NCBI GenBank assembly: GCA_022497155.1
Contig: MU385728.1
Span: 186,001 to 250,000 of the forward strand
Direction of reading: 5' to 3'
DNA from: Whalleya microplaca
Taxonomy: Eukaryota; Ascomycota; Sordariomycetes; Xylariales; Xylariaceae
DNA: 64,000 nt
The translations under genes and the position numbers were made by a program. The notes beneath the pieces were generated by a model. It did no database searches and had not been told where the DNA came from. It saw nothing but the letters and a program-made list of their open reading frames with translations. Below, piece after piece: positions 1 through 11,494 of this stretch; positions within the stretch are counted from its first letter, which is position 1; the number at the start of each line of letters is the position of its first letter.

Positions 1-253
1 CAAGACCCCCCTGCAGTCTATGTGCTTGCTGATGGGAGGGTTCGTCTCATTAAGATCTTGGTTCGCCTCTTATTTCGCGCCAACTAATATGCTTATTTTC
101 CCCCTCTTACCTCTCATTGTTTTTCAAATCTTGGATTTCTCCTGCTGTCGCCCATATTAGATCCTTCTACTGTGATATGCAGTATGACTATGGTAGTCTA
201 AACTCTCTTCCTTGGCCGGCACGATTACGAAGAGGCCTACGGGCTTTGTCGCA

Positions 254-2069
254 ATGACGAAGTACTCGAGAATTCCATCGCTGTTTTCTTTGTCGATATG
301 GCTGCTCGCTGGACCAGTGTCGTGTGGCTCTATTGCTGCATGGTGGAATACCAGAGGCCCTAGCTTGATCATGCAAGACGATGATACCGGCGGCATAAGA
401 TACAGTCTATGTAATGGCAATTACACGCCTGTTTTCCCCAACGACACGACGATAATAGCGCCTCTGACAAGCCATCCGCCGAAAAAGAATACAAGTCTGT
501 CGGCTACTGGATGGATGGATGGCGAGACGACCTGGGTGAGTGAAACTAAGGGTTCTCGTTGCAAGTCGCGAAAGGCAATGGGTCTGTTGAGAAAAACTCC
601 ACAACAGAGCCAATTATTATAGCTCTAGCGTCAGACATGCAAGGCAAATTGGTTAAGAGGACCCCTGCTGACGCCAGCAACAGGCATCAATATTCTACCT
701 TGATGACAGCGACGAGATTGTCAATACACTAATGAAATGCGATTGGAATACGGGACGCTGGGAAAATAACGGCGACTATGTTATCTCAGGAGGTGCTCCC
801 AAAGTCGCGCCGAACACAGGTCTTTCTGTAGTTCTGCTGGGGTCTACAGCGGGATACCGCGTTTTCTATAACGACCTTGGAGGAGTCCTACATTACCTAG
901 GGTATACCTCTGACACGCAACGATGGGGATACTACGGCATTGTGTCCAATGATAAGGCGTCATCCCAGGCCATTGGCTCAACATTTATTACAAATAATAA
1001 TAATATCACGGTCGTGAGGCCGAGGGATGGGCAGAACATGGGAGTCTCGAGATGGTATAGTGACCACCTCTGGCACATAGGTGAGTTTAGCGATGGGTAC
1101 CCTTTGCTGCTTGACCCTCAGGCTAATCATACAACCTCAGGATCCTTTCCACAAACCTTAACACGGAATGGAAGTCATGCAACCAATGCGACAAGTTCGT
1201 CAGACATTCAGCTCAACTCCGGTACAGCAGCTTTTAGCCTTCCTGCGTGGGATGGCAATGCTACTTCGATAGCTGTGGGCGAAAATAGTTCAGACACCCG
1301 CAGCGTTTTTTATATTGGCACCGATAAAAAAGTGTACCAAGTCGGCAACACAAATACGTCATGGAGCATTTTCGACCGTCCAGATGATAAGGCATGGCCA
1401 CAAGCTGACGTTGCCGGCGGTCAGATAGGTATCGCGAGCTCCGCTAACAGCAACGCAATGCGCCTCTATTACATCAGCGGTGGGAATATAGTTGAAGCAA
1501 ATGGCGACAACCAGAGATGGCAGGACGCCACCGTTCTTCCGTCATTTAACGCAAGCGAACCTGCGACAAGCTCACCGACCACGGGTGATGCGATAGGGTC
1601 GTCTGATAAGAGTGGCTCGGGCCTCAGCGACGGTGCCAAGGCTGGAATCAGTGTCGGCGTTACACTGGGCGTCGTCGCGATCTCGGGCATGCTCGCCGCG
1701 TTCTGGTTCCTCCGTCGTCGGCAGCGTAAGCTCGACGAGGCCGCCGCTGCCGAGGGCCAGCAGCAGCCGGACATGAGCCCGCCCGCACAGCCGGCTACGT
1801 ATTATAGCGAAATGGACAGCCAGGTCGGCAGTCAGTATAACGGCTCGGCCGGCGGATATGCACCCCAGGCCGGATATGCACAGAGTGGGTATCCGCAGAC
1901 GGGATATGCGCCGACGCAGGATGGCTACCCGCAAGGAGTTTATCCGCCACAACAAGGTTACTCCCAGGACGGCTGGACGTACGCGAATTATCAAAGCCCG
2001 CAGGAGATGCCAGATCAGAGACGACCTGTGGAGATGATGGGTGAGGGCCATTATAAGGAGGCGCCCTGA
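254..2069 (+). CDS. Membrane-anchored lectin-like protein (fucose-specific-lectin-type propeller, one TM, Tyr/Gly/Pro/Gln tail)
   Basis: Model join(254..535,684..2069), 555 residues. Residues 1 to about 25 form a signal peptide after ATG 254. The ectodomain (about 26-405) has repeated Trp/Tyr/Gly-rich strands such as RVFYND, GRWENN and TRSVFYIG, resembling the six-bladed propellers of fungal fucose-specific lectins, and many N-glycosylation sites. A Ser/Thr stalk leads to one membrane helix at about 412-436 (AGISVGVTLGVVAIS), followed by RRRQRK and a cytoplasmic tail with repeated GYxPQ/GYPQ units. The likely role is a surface protein with a glycan-binding ectodomain; the ligand is inferred from resemblance only. 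The 148-base GT-AG intron joins in frame, but it contains coding-like peptide in a third frame (IIALASDMQGKLVKRT), so the gene may carry frameshifts or the model may be wrong there. Coding status is fairly sure, family moderately so. Confidence 0.62.
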
Positions 2070-2289
2070 ATGAAGAATCCATTTTTTCACACATTAAAAA
2101 TACGTTCCCCCGCCAAAGGGAGGGAGAACAGCAACTAGGCGAATAGAAACTCTTTATTCGACATGAAAATAGTATTCCAAAATCATTCAGTTATGATGCA
2201 TATACCTGAGTACGGACTGGTACGATATGGATGGATGAGCATGATAGCGTGACTCCTGGGCCAGTTGCCTATGTATATATTCTAATAAA

Positions 2290-3260
2290 TTATGTTAAAT
2301 TGATCTTCTCTGAGGCTTTGGGATGGTAATAGGTACTTCTGTTTCTTGGGCATTGAGCTAAAGCACCTTTTATCCGCTGCTTTGCCTCCTCTCGAGCATC
2401 GAAGACTTGCACTTTATCGGCTCCGAAATTTACCGCTTTTCCTTTGCCTTCATTTTCGGTTAAGCCTAAGCTCCAGGAGGCTGACCCAGGATTGGTCTTC
2501 CTCCAGCTCGGTTGATTCGTCGTTTTAGTAGTCGTTCTATCTCGTACGACTTAAGGTCGTCGTCATCACCTTCGACTATAACTTGTCCAGGTACCCGCTG
2601 TCGTCGACCGTACGGGTCTGGTCCTTTTGGTGCAGGGAATAAATGTGCAACTGAGATTACCCGGTGTAGCCGCCAATGTCTTGGGATTGTGGGACATATC
2701 TCTGTAGTGCGTCTCTCATCTTGTTGTCGATTTTTTCATCGATGTTCTGGCTGATCTGTCCTATTTTGTCTTCGATATAATGCTGCAGTTCGTCTCGATC
2801 AATGACATCGGCTTTTAGTTCATTTATTTTTCTGGATATATCGGTCTGAACGTTATCAACCAGGTCGTATAAACCAAATACGAGCGCGATGGGAGCATTG
2901 TCAATGAGATTTGTTGAAGCAGAGAAAAGTTTCACTAATAAGAGTGCGGAAATCGAGGAGACTGTAAAGGATTTGAGAGACGGCGAGTAGACGCTGCAGC
3001 GTTATTATCTCTCATTAGGTTTATCATTATCATATCGGAAATTATAGGCTCAGATTTAGGAGCAGTGTCGTCGTCGGCAGTGTGTTTTTCGGTGCCCACT
3101 TGTCGACGCGTGGTTTCGTCCTCGTTATTCTCGGCTGGATCATACATTAAACACATCAAATTAGTGTTTTGCAACAGCGCAACAATCGTCCCCGGCACGA
3201 AACCGAAGCCCTTATGTGCGTCCTCGGTTGCGTGGAGAGGGTGCTTGGTTGTAGGTTGGT
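2290..3260 (-). pseudogene. Unrecognised multi-exon or decayed gene
   Basis: The minus strand carries coherent coding-like blocks in several frames. In order they are: a block around HKGFGFVPGTIVALLQ (about 3260-3000); a block with LFSASTNLIDNAPIALVFG and a charged, coiled-coil-like stretch ending SQDIGGYT (about 2985-2660); a block GPDPYGRR through KSYEIERLLKRRINRAGG (about 2615-2475); and a block KAVNFGADKVQVFDAREEAKQ (about 2445-2290) ending in TAA at 2292-2290. GT-AG junctions can be proposed between some blocks, but one candidate intron would be only 38 bases, below the usual fungal minimum, and the first junction is unclear. I recognise no family. It may be a small real gene of four or more exons or a decaying one. 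Confidence 0.3.
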
Positions 3261-3578
3261 TGTGTGTGGAGCATGTGTAATTAAGGTTGTGTATATATAT
3301 CGGGATACGTAAGATGTAAGTCAGTGGTGTATGAGTTACGGGTGAAATAGTAGTGATGGTATATTAAAGTTATAGTGAGTTTGAAGTGTTAGTGGGTGGT
3401 CAGTGGTTATTGTTTGGATGAGCGTCGATGATCGTACTTATCGGTAAAACCTAGATCTATCACAATAGTATGTCGTTGTTGGAGAGTGAGGATGGTAATC
3501 TGGTCCCGGCACAGTCTTTTCAATTGCCCAAGGCCACATAACTCTGTATGGTGCTGAGGCTGATATGATACTCTAAAG

Positions 3579-3898
3579 TGTGACAGGGGCTGTAATAGGG
3601 CTTGGAATGTATCAATTTAATAATAATTCTCTAGGGCCTCTGAGGGTGCTTATGGGTTGCAATCTAATCTATATCGGCGTATGGTCTTATATAGACCTGC
3701 TACCACAGTACGTACTCTAGTACGCGTAATCTCTTGTTGCCTACATCGGCGTCGTCTGATGATCATACCTTTTGTTAGGCAGTAATACATTCCATCAGTA
3801 ACGAATAACAACCAACAGCACCCAATATATGTACTCGTGCAGCATTCCTGCATCTCGTATAGCTTCCAACAGGTCTTGGCTCCAATAGCCGTGTGACA
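3579..3898. mobile_element. Solo LTR (copy 1) of an LTR retrotransposon
   Basis: This 320-base block begins TGTGACA and ends TGTGACA (TGT...ACA termini, as in LTRs). It aligns along its whole length with a second copy at 56178-56508. The last 80 or so bases are identical and the middle is diverged. Several differences are G to A in this copy, for example CTGCTGCC against CTGCTACC. Flanks are TAAAG on the left and AAAGT on the right, an imperfect target duplication. No gag-pol sequence or partner LTR lies beside it. Short ORFs inside it are not genes. Confidence 0.7.
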
Positions 3899-5997
3899 AA
3901 AGTCTCAATGTAGTGTGTGATATGCGCGTTGCGCTGGTAAGTGTTGCGACGTAGATTAGAGTAGCGGGTTGTGGATTGATACGAGGCACGAAACTACGAT
4001 GTGTATATAATAACGAGTAATTCTCAGAAAATATTTAGGTTGCGAGAAACTAGTTAAGGTCTATTACCTTAGACTTAATGAATTATGTAGATGAAGTAGA
4101 ACAATGAAGGGAAGAAAGAGAAGCAAGGGGCGGGACGGAAATTTTATTATCATAAGGTTTATCTCCACCTTCTATCATAGATATTTGAAAAGAAGGACTA
4201 TATTTTCTAATATTTCAGTAAACTTAGAAAATGCAACTGCTGGAACCCATTAATTCAACTCTGATTTGAGTGCTCGACATTTTCCCCGCCAAAAAGCCAC
4301 CTCCTTTCATACGATCATATCAGCGTCCCGGTAATCTGGTAGCTTAAGTTCATGAAGCATTGGTTTCTGCTTTCCGTAAAAAGTTGTCTGACACAATTAA
4401 GTTTATAAAACCGGTGAGCTTCTATCAGCGGAAGATTTCTGCTATTTTAGGACTCTAGGCTCACTGACTGATGTGTGTGGCATTGTTGAATTCTTCGAGG
4501 TTATTGTGTTCTAGCGCTCCTAATATATAAGTAGAGGTTGGTGACCTAAGGTGCATTCCATTGCTTCACTTCAAACGACTTGAAAATTTAGGTATTTTTC
4601 AGGCTTGCTACCCTCTCCTTATGCTACATAAATGGGTATTCTTCGTTTCGAACTGCCTTATTGTGGTGTGCAGGCAAGTTTACTCATATTTGAAGGCTTC
4701 GAGAGTACCTGTCTGGGCTATATACTGAATGAGCCATATATTGACAATGGCTAGATGGTTACTGGCAACATATATAGACATATTCCATATATTCTTTTTC
4801 AAGTGAAAGGGATTAAGCCAGAGTCTACCAGTACTAAATATGCCATTGTATACGCTTGATATACCTTTCATCTAATCCAATTCAGAGAATAATGATGTAG
4901 AAGGCTTCATCTCGTAGCCACCCAGGGCTCTGTCACAGTAGCACAAACAGTAACAAGGTTACATACTTCTGTTTAGTAAGGATAAACCATAAAGAAATAG
5001 GGCACAGAACCTATGTAGAATGTTCAGTATATAGGGGTAAACCAGTCATACTATCTACAATAAGCGTTTATGTCAAGTTGTATCTTGTTCGTATACCTAC
5101 TTATAATATCTGTACAGGTATTTGCTGATAAAGTACAGCATAGAACACATGTAGTAGGTAACTGTTTATCACCTTTCATAGCCTCATACTATACTATTAA
5201 GCGAAAATGTAATGCATCAATATAATTAATGGTTAGCTCCTTTTGGCCATTGGCGAAGGTATGGGACTTCTTGTAGATACTGAAATTGCTCTTATATCTT
5301 GTACTCTGTTTATTTGTGCCTGAAGGCTAGTTCTGCTTCGTAAAGCCTATTTCTTGTAACTAGTACATGTTAGTTCTAGGCGTTTGTAGAGGGATACACA
5401 GTACTTGAGTTTGTAAGTGATACGCTTGAATGTTTAAATATGGAGACTCGATGGAGATACTTGGCCTCATGCTGCTTGTCACATCTAGTTAAAAAGTAAT
5501 GATACAGGAAAAGATTCTAGTGGCATGTATGACTATGGTGGTTATCATAATATCTTTATCAACCCTATTCAACCTTCACCTAGGTTGGTCCCTCAGTCTT
5601 GGGCATCGTCATTGTTGCATTCCTAAAACTGAAGAGGGATTGAACAGGCAGAAGATTCGGCAAGATTCTAGTTCTACCATAGCACGATATTTTCTGATTC
5701 GAATTTCGGATGCCGTTGGTAGTTTCATAAAAACAATGAAGGGTTGGGCTCGTGGCAGTGTACAAGTGGAAGATGGGATCATATTAAGCTAACGTATGAC
5801 GGACCCCGCGGGATCCGAGCGTCGAGCTAAGCCCACAGACAAGGAGGTGGAGGAGCTAAGTTCCGACACAGAAACTCAAAGCTGAATAGAAATCACATCG
5901 AATCCCGAGATTTCATACCAAAGGTTCACGTCGAACTATTTATCCATGATTACTCAGAACCCCGTTGTGGTTAAGACGTTGTTTGATACCCACCAGA
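3899..5997. other. AT-rich intergenic spacer with no supported gene
   Basis: About 2.1 kb between the solo LTR and the zinc-cluster factor. It holds only short ORFs with no coherent domain. The right part is the upstream region of the transcription factor and contains a GC-rich imperfect palindrome near 5800-5816. Confidence 0.5.
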
Positions 5998-8791
5998 ATG
6001 GAGGCCGATGGGGCCGAATCCAGTGGCCGGACATCGCCGCCAGCTAGCCGACGTGCTGTAAGTCCATCCGGCGCCCGTCGGGCCCCGTCTCGTGCTAGAC
6101 AACATGCCTTAGTGTTGCACGGGTGATATTGGCTGACACATCTCGTACGGCAGTGCGACCAATGTAGGCTTAGGAAGGTTGGTAGTCATCCGCCCTATCG
6201 GGTGTTGAACTCGGTAATGCCCACGATGACCAGCTTACTAACGCATGATCTATCTGAGCTCGCAGATACGTTGCGACAAGGAGTCGCCATGCTCTAACTG
6301 CAGGAGCGCCAAGCGGGCTTGTAGTTCGACTGGAGCAGGACAGAAGCCTAGTACGTATTCTGGAATTCTTCCTTGTTGGGACCCTGTCTATGGAGCTATG
6401 TCTACCTATCTGAGACGCCTCTAGAGACAGGGTGTGAAGCTCCCGAACTTGGCCTGGAAGAGGTTACTGACTCCGGATTGTGCATAGAGGAGCCACGGCA
6501 GCGTGTTCTGATATCTAGCCAATAGTACGCATGCTGCGACCTCAAGCAAGTCGCGAAGGTGGCTGGCTGCTTTCACCCCTGGCAATCGTGACTAACGGGG
6601 ATTACTATCTCAAAACAGTGAGCGGAAGATCGATCAGATCGAGGAGCGCCTTGGCGGCATCGAGACACTACTGAGGAACCTGAGCCCAATCTCATCTGGC
6701 GACAGGTCTCGGCAAGCCTCCTCGTCAGGCCCCGAGATCTTCCTCCGACACCCATCAGAGGGCACCATCAACAAGTCGACGCCGACGTCGGGAGTCGGCA
6801 GCCGCGACGATGCCTCCAGCACCATCTTCGACCCCGAGGACGCCGAGAACTTCGAGGGCAACTCCTCGCTGGCGGCGCACACGGCCTTCGCGAGCGAGTT
6901 CCTCGAGAACGCGGTCCAGCGCACGTCGCTCCTGCAGCAGGGGGGCAGCCCCAAGATCGATGCCGCGCTGTCCTCGCTTAGGCAGATCGTAGACATACAA
7001 AAGAGGAGCCGACGGGCCCCGGGTGGGTCGAGCCACGAGAGCCGTTGGCCTAACCAGAAATCGGTCCCGAGGACACCCCTGAAGGACTTGCCGTTGCCGC
7101 CTATGGCACTGGTTATCGATATGTTGAAGAGGATGAAACGTATTCTCCCCATTCTGTGATCCCGCCTTGTTTCATGAGCGTGCGGAGTAGGCTGACTGTT
7201 TGTCCATAGATGGGCCTGTCCCTATGATGCTCGCCATCATATACTCCTTTACAGCTATTGACAGATTTACCGACTCGTGTCGGCGTGTATACTTCAACAC
7301 CGAGGATGTACCGGAATCGACCTTCATCCTCGTTAATTCGGGCCTTGTATATATGTTCTTCGAGGCTAGACTCAGCACCACTGATCCCAATGAAAAGGCC
7401 CAGTATGAGGCTTATTCGAACATGTGCCAGGCGAACCTGGAAGCTGGGCTGGCGCACCTACCACTCATGATGCCGGCCACGATGGATAATATAGAGGCGT
7501 TGATCATGGGGGTGAGTACCCCCTTTAATAAATCCGTACTTGAAGACTAGGCAGGCGGAGTGAAATCTTCAACTGACATAATCCACAACGACCAACAGGC
7601 CAGTTTCTCCATCGACGTCTCACGCCCCTCACTAGCCTGGCTCCTCGTCTCGCGCGCAGCACACATGTGCCGCACACTCGGGTTGCACCAGATCCTCTCG
7701 ATGAAAGACGACCCACCATCCGTACTCCAGACCAAGTCGCTGCTCTTCTGGTGCACGTACATGCTGGACAAGGCATTGTCCCTCCGTCTCGGCCGCGCCT
7801 CGATCCTGCAAGACTACGACATCTCGCTGCCGCACATTGCGCCGGAGGCGAAGGCGTCGTACCCCGGAAAGGAGGTCATGACGCTGTGGATCAAGCACGC
7901 GCAGGCGCAGGGCAAGATCTACGAGCGCCTGTACTCGCCCGGGGCGCTGCGCCGCGCCGACGGCTTCCGCCGCGAGCAGGTCGCGCTCATCGCGGCCGAG
8001 ATCAAGCACCTGCTGGCCGAGAGCACGGCGCTGCTGCGCGAGTTCGAGGACGCCGCGCAGTCGTCCGAGAGCCGCATGTTCGCGCTCGTGCTCAAGAGCG
8101 ACGAGGTCTCGTATCTGAGTAGCCTCGCGCTGACGTACCGCGCCATGCCGCCTGCGGGGAACCGCTCGCGCACTTTCTCCGATGAGTGCATTGATGTTGC
8201 CAGGGCGGCTATGCACTGCCATCAGGAGGCTATTAAGATGATGGATGACCAGTCGTTGAAGATTGTGTATATCCACTGGTGAGTAATTTTGTTGCAAGTA
8301 GGGTAGTTTGGGGACTTCCTTTGCTAATGCTCGTATGAATGTGCAGGACGATCCTCTACGCCCCCTTCATCCCATTTATCGTGATATTCTGCCTCGTGAT
8401 CGAGACGTCCGACGTGGAGGAGCTGCGCCGGCTGGCGGACTTCGTGCAGTCCCTCGAGGCAGCCTGCGACGTCTCGGAGTCGGTGAGTAAGCTCCACCAG
8501 CTGTGCCAGGTGCTGTACAACGTGGCGCTGCTGTACGTCGAGGCGAAGGCGCAGGAGCCGGTGGACCAGGATATGGTGCCTGTGGGTAACGAGTTCGATA
8601 TGTATCTGAGCCAGCTGGGCTTCATGCCCGTGGACGAGAACATGGCGAATGTAGATATGGGCGTTGATGCTCAGACCAGGTCCATGGCGCAGACGACCCA
8701 GCTTGGAGATTGGTTCTCGGGGAATAACTATATGATGGGGTTGTTGGAGGAGGATCTGTCTGGGATCAATGCGATGGGGTGGCCGTCATGA
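5998..8791 (+). CDS. Zn2Cys6 fungal-specific transcription factor
   Basis: Model join(5998..6057,6154..6177,6266..6350,6488..6524,6619..7139,7210..7511,7599..8278,8347..8791); every junction is GT-AG, the total is 2154 bases and the product 717 residues. The zinc cluster is assembled across the first three exons and fits CX2CX6CX5CX2CX6C with Cys at 21, 24, 31, 37, 40 and 47; exon 2 is only 24 bases. Exon 4 supplies EPRQRVLISSQ, followed by a short coiled segment (ERKIDQIEERLGGIETLL). The middle region (VIDMLKRM, SRPSLAWLLVSRAAHMCRTLGL, FWCTYMLDKALSLRLGR) matches the regulatory 'Fungal_trans' domain. It should act in the nucleus as a DNA-binding regulator; the target pathway cannot be read from the sequence. 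Exons 5-8 are markedly GC-rich. ATG 5998 is the first in-frame start before the cluster. Confidence 0.93.
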
Positions 8792-9173
8792 ATAGGAGAA
8801 GGGTAAGGTACAATCGTCTCCACTCAGTTTTGAGGATATGAAGGGCATGAAGGGTACGAATAATGATAATAGTCTTATTGAAATCTCACTAGACTCGGGT
8901 TTATAGGAGACGTCTAATACACAAAACTAAAGCTACACTTCAGTATACATTTCTAAGAGGAAGTGGATAACTAGGACCCCTCATTATATTTGACTTACTG
9001 AAGCTGCAAGTGAAAGCTTCCAGATGGTGACATATAATAACGAAATTTAGATTTTGCATTCCGGGATGCCTTTCTTAGCTCTCCCGGCTCTAGGCTATCT
9101 ATCAGCCGCTCCTCGAAATATGTATACGCAATATCCATCATCCCCACAAGCATTGCTATTCCAGACCACTTAT
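8792..9173. other. Convergent intergenic region
   Basis: This holds the shared 3' flanks of the zinc-cluster factor and the complex I gene, which converge here. Nothing else is visible. Confidence 0.5.
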
Positions 9174-9960
9174 TCACAAGCTCTTGCCCGACCGCTCCGC
9201 CTCCAACTCCTGTTCCGCCCGCCTGTAGTACTTGGCAGTATCAACGCCGTGTTGGTTGTGGTTGACGAAGTTGAACCACGGTAAGACTGCCGTGAATAGG
9301 GCTGAATATCTCGATTGCCGCGCAGCAACACCTTGCATGTGGGGTGTTAACTTGCTCTCTCCGTACAGCGGCTCGCCGGCCTTGACCTTGGATACCATCT
9401 CCTTCATGTCCATCTCAACCTCGCGAGAGTTCTCTGACATGCCGTAGAAACGTACTGCAGAATATTAGCCTCTATAATAGTGTAACGCAAGCCGGGCCAG
9501 GATGTAACTGGGATGTAGGACGGAGCCTCGGCGGAGAACATACAAGATGAACGCTGGTAGAAGTATAGAAAACCACCCATAGCGCTGATAACGACGCCGA
9601 GGCGCATTGACTTCGCGAAGCCTCCCTTGCCGACACCCGAAGGCCCAAGTCTCTCCATCGCATAGAGCAAGCTTGGCCCGGCCGCAAAGGCTACGCCGCC
9701 ATGTATGTAGTCAGACGGCCGGGCGTATCCTACTACTCTCTTGAAGTGTCTGTAATCAGATAGGAAGTTAGCGGCGTTACCATCGGGATATCGGCTGCGG
9801 GGGATAGCATCGTTACATACGGGTCGTTATCGATGAGCTAGACGACCTCGTTAGCAAGACGCCCGATACGAATTGGGCATCAATTGGAGCTGATACATAC
9901 GGGATAATCGGTCTTGACGACCTTGCTCGGAATATAGGTCTGTTGTGGAGGGCTCGCCAT
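9174..9960 (-). CDS. NADH:ubiquinone oxidoreductase (complex I) 21-kDa accessory subunit
   Basis: Model complement(join(9174..9454,9544..9749,9821..9837,9901..9960)), 187 residues, all GT-AG. The protein begins MASPPQQTYIPSKVVKTDYP. It continues through RVVGYARPSDYIHGG and GPSLLYAMERLGPSG, then a hydrophobic segment (RLGVVISAMGGFLYFYQR), then RFYGMSENSREVEMDM and a C-terminal PWFNFVNHNQHGVDTAKYY. This order matches the N- and C-terminal domains of the fungal 21-kDa complex I subunit as I know it from Neurospora. It would sit in the mitochondrial inner membrane as a supernumerary subunit of respiratory complex I. Exon 2 is only 17 bases. Length is normal for the family and no key element is missing. 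Confidence 0.93.
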
Positions 9961-10276
9961 GATTGCGGAGTCAATTACGCTACCCGACGGCGTCGTTATA
10001 TAGCTCAATCAATCAAATGGAGGTTATTCATAAGCTCGAGATCTCGAAGTCCACCGGGAAAGAGGATGAGGTAAGCGGCACTTCTTCGGGTGATGTCAAC
10101 CCAAGCTATGACCACCTCGCGAAAGCCATCAATTCAATTGCAGGGAAACACCCCACCAAGACGCGCTTTCTACTGCTGAGACGCGTCTTATTATATCCAT
10201 CACTATACGAAATAATAGTACTTTAACAGACTCCTCCTACTAATCCACGTATCGCAACTGGCCAATTCGCATAACA
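9961..10276. other. Divergent promoter region between complex I subunit and csm3
   Basis: A 316-base spacer from which the two genes are transcribed in opposite directions, so it must hold both promoters. No distinct motif could be assigned. Confidence 0.5.
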
Positions 10277-11494
10277 ATGGCTTCACAGGCGCAGCAAAAA
10301 AGACCGGCAAGCAATGCTATAGACGACTATGACGTTGACGACGACCCTTTTGCCTTATCTGGAGGGGAAGAGGCTCAGAATAACGCGAACAATTCGCAGT
10401 CCAAGAAGCGAAAAGAGGCCAATGATTTGGGTATAGACGAAGCAGTTGCCGTCGCGAAAAAAGCTCGGGTTCCAAGGGTCAAGCTAGACGAAGGAAGGTC
10501 GGTGTTCCACCATCCCAACCAAGTTGCAGAACACTCGAACTCATGGTCCATGCAGATTATTGTCAGAGAAAGGCATACCGAGATTACGGCGAAAGGCAGG
10601 AGACTTGAAGTTTAAGGGCAAGGGCCACGAGGTACGAATTATCCTCCCCCTTGCTCATGCTTGAGTCAATGGCTCATAAGATCTTAGTTCTCCGATACGG
10701 CTCGGCTCCTTTCGTTCTACCAATTATGGCTCGACGACCTATTCCCCAAGGCAAAGTTTCTAGACGCGCTAGCCATGGTAGAGAAGGTGGGACATAAGAA
10801 GTACATGCAAATAAAGCGCCTGGAGTGGATCGAAGAGGGAAAGCCCAAACCCTCGGTGCTCGCCGAGGATGTCGATGATCTCTTCGGCGATTCCAACCAA
10901 CCCGAGGAGGAGCGCGAGCCAGCCAAGTTCCCCGCGAGGGTGGCGCCTATATTCCAGAACCGAGCGAGCGAGAGACCCAAGACGCCCGTCCGAGACGACG
11001 TGCCCCCGGATGACGAGGATCTATACGATGCGACGCCTAGGGCACCGAAACTTGCGGAGCCAGCCAGGGACTCGATATTCGGGAACGGAGGGAACGCGGC
11101 CGCAGGCGGTGAACCCGATGAAGATGACCTCGACGCGTTGATGGCGGAAGAGGAGGCGCAGCGGACGAAGCCGACCTCGCTGTTTGGCGATGACAAGGTT
11201 AGCCAGCCGCGGGACGAGCCGGAGGAAGATGATTTAGATGCGTTGATGGCTGAGGCTGAGGCGCAGTCGAAGCCCTCGGACCACAAGTCTGATGCTGCTT
11301 CGAAACCAGTACAGGCTGTTGCTGAAGACGAAGACGACGATCTGGATGCGCTCATGGCGGAATCAGAGGCTCAAGCCGAGGCGAAGCAGCCTACCGAAGG
11401 GCCGAGTTCGAAGACAAGTGAGGTGACAGATGCGTCTAATGTAGCCGATGCAGATGAAGAGGAGGCTATGGCGGAGATGGATGGGTTGTGGTGA
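10277..11494 (+). CDS. csm3: Csm3/Swi3/Tipin family replication-fork protection protein
   Basis: Model join(10277..10497,10556..10631,10688..11494), 367 residues, GT-AG introns of 58 and 56 bases. After an acidic and basic N-terminus (DDYDVDDDPFALSGG, SKKRKE) comes the Swi3 domain at about residues 65-150. Its recognisable segments are RVPRVKLDEGRLLSEKGIP, LRRKAGDLKFKGKGHE and LLSFYQLWLDDLFPKAKFLD. Family members form the fork-protection complex with Tof1/Timeless in the nucleus, stabilise paused forks and support the S-phase checkpoint. The C-terminal half is acidic and low-complexity, with three near-identical DDLDALMAE-x-EAQ units at about residues 247, 283 and 317 and a degenerate fourth, AMAEMDGLW, at the end. 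The gene lies divergently beside the complex I gene. Confidence 0.93.

Noticed and set aside
2475..2660. Possible chromodomain of a gypsy-type integrase (VEGDDDDLKSYEIERLLKRR) on the minus strand
   Set aside because: The remainder of a chromodomain is absent and no reverse transcriptase or integrase lies beside it.
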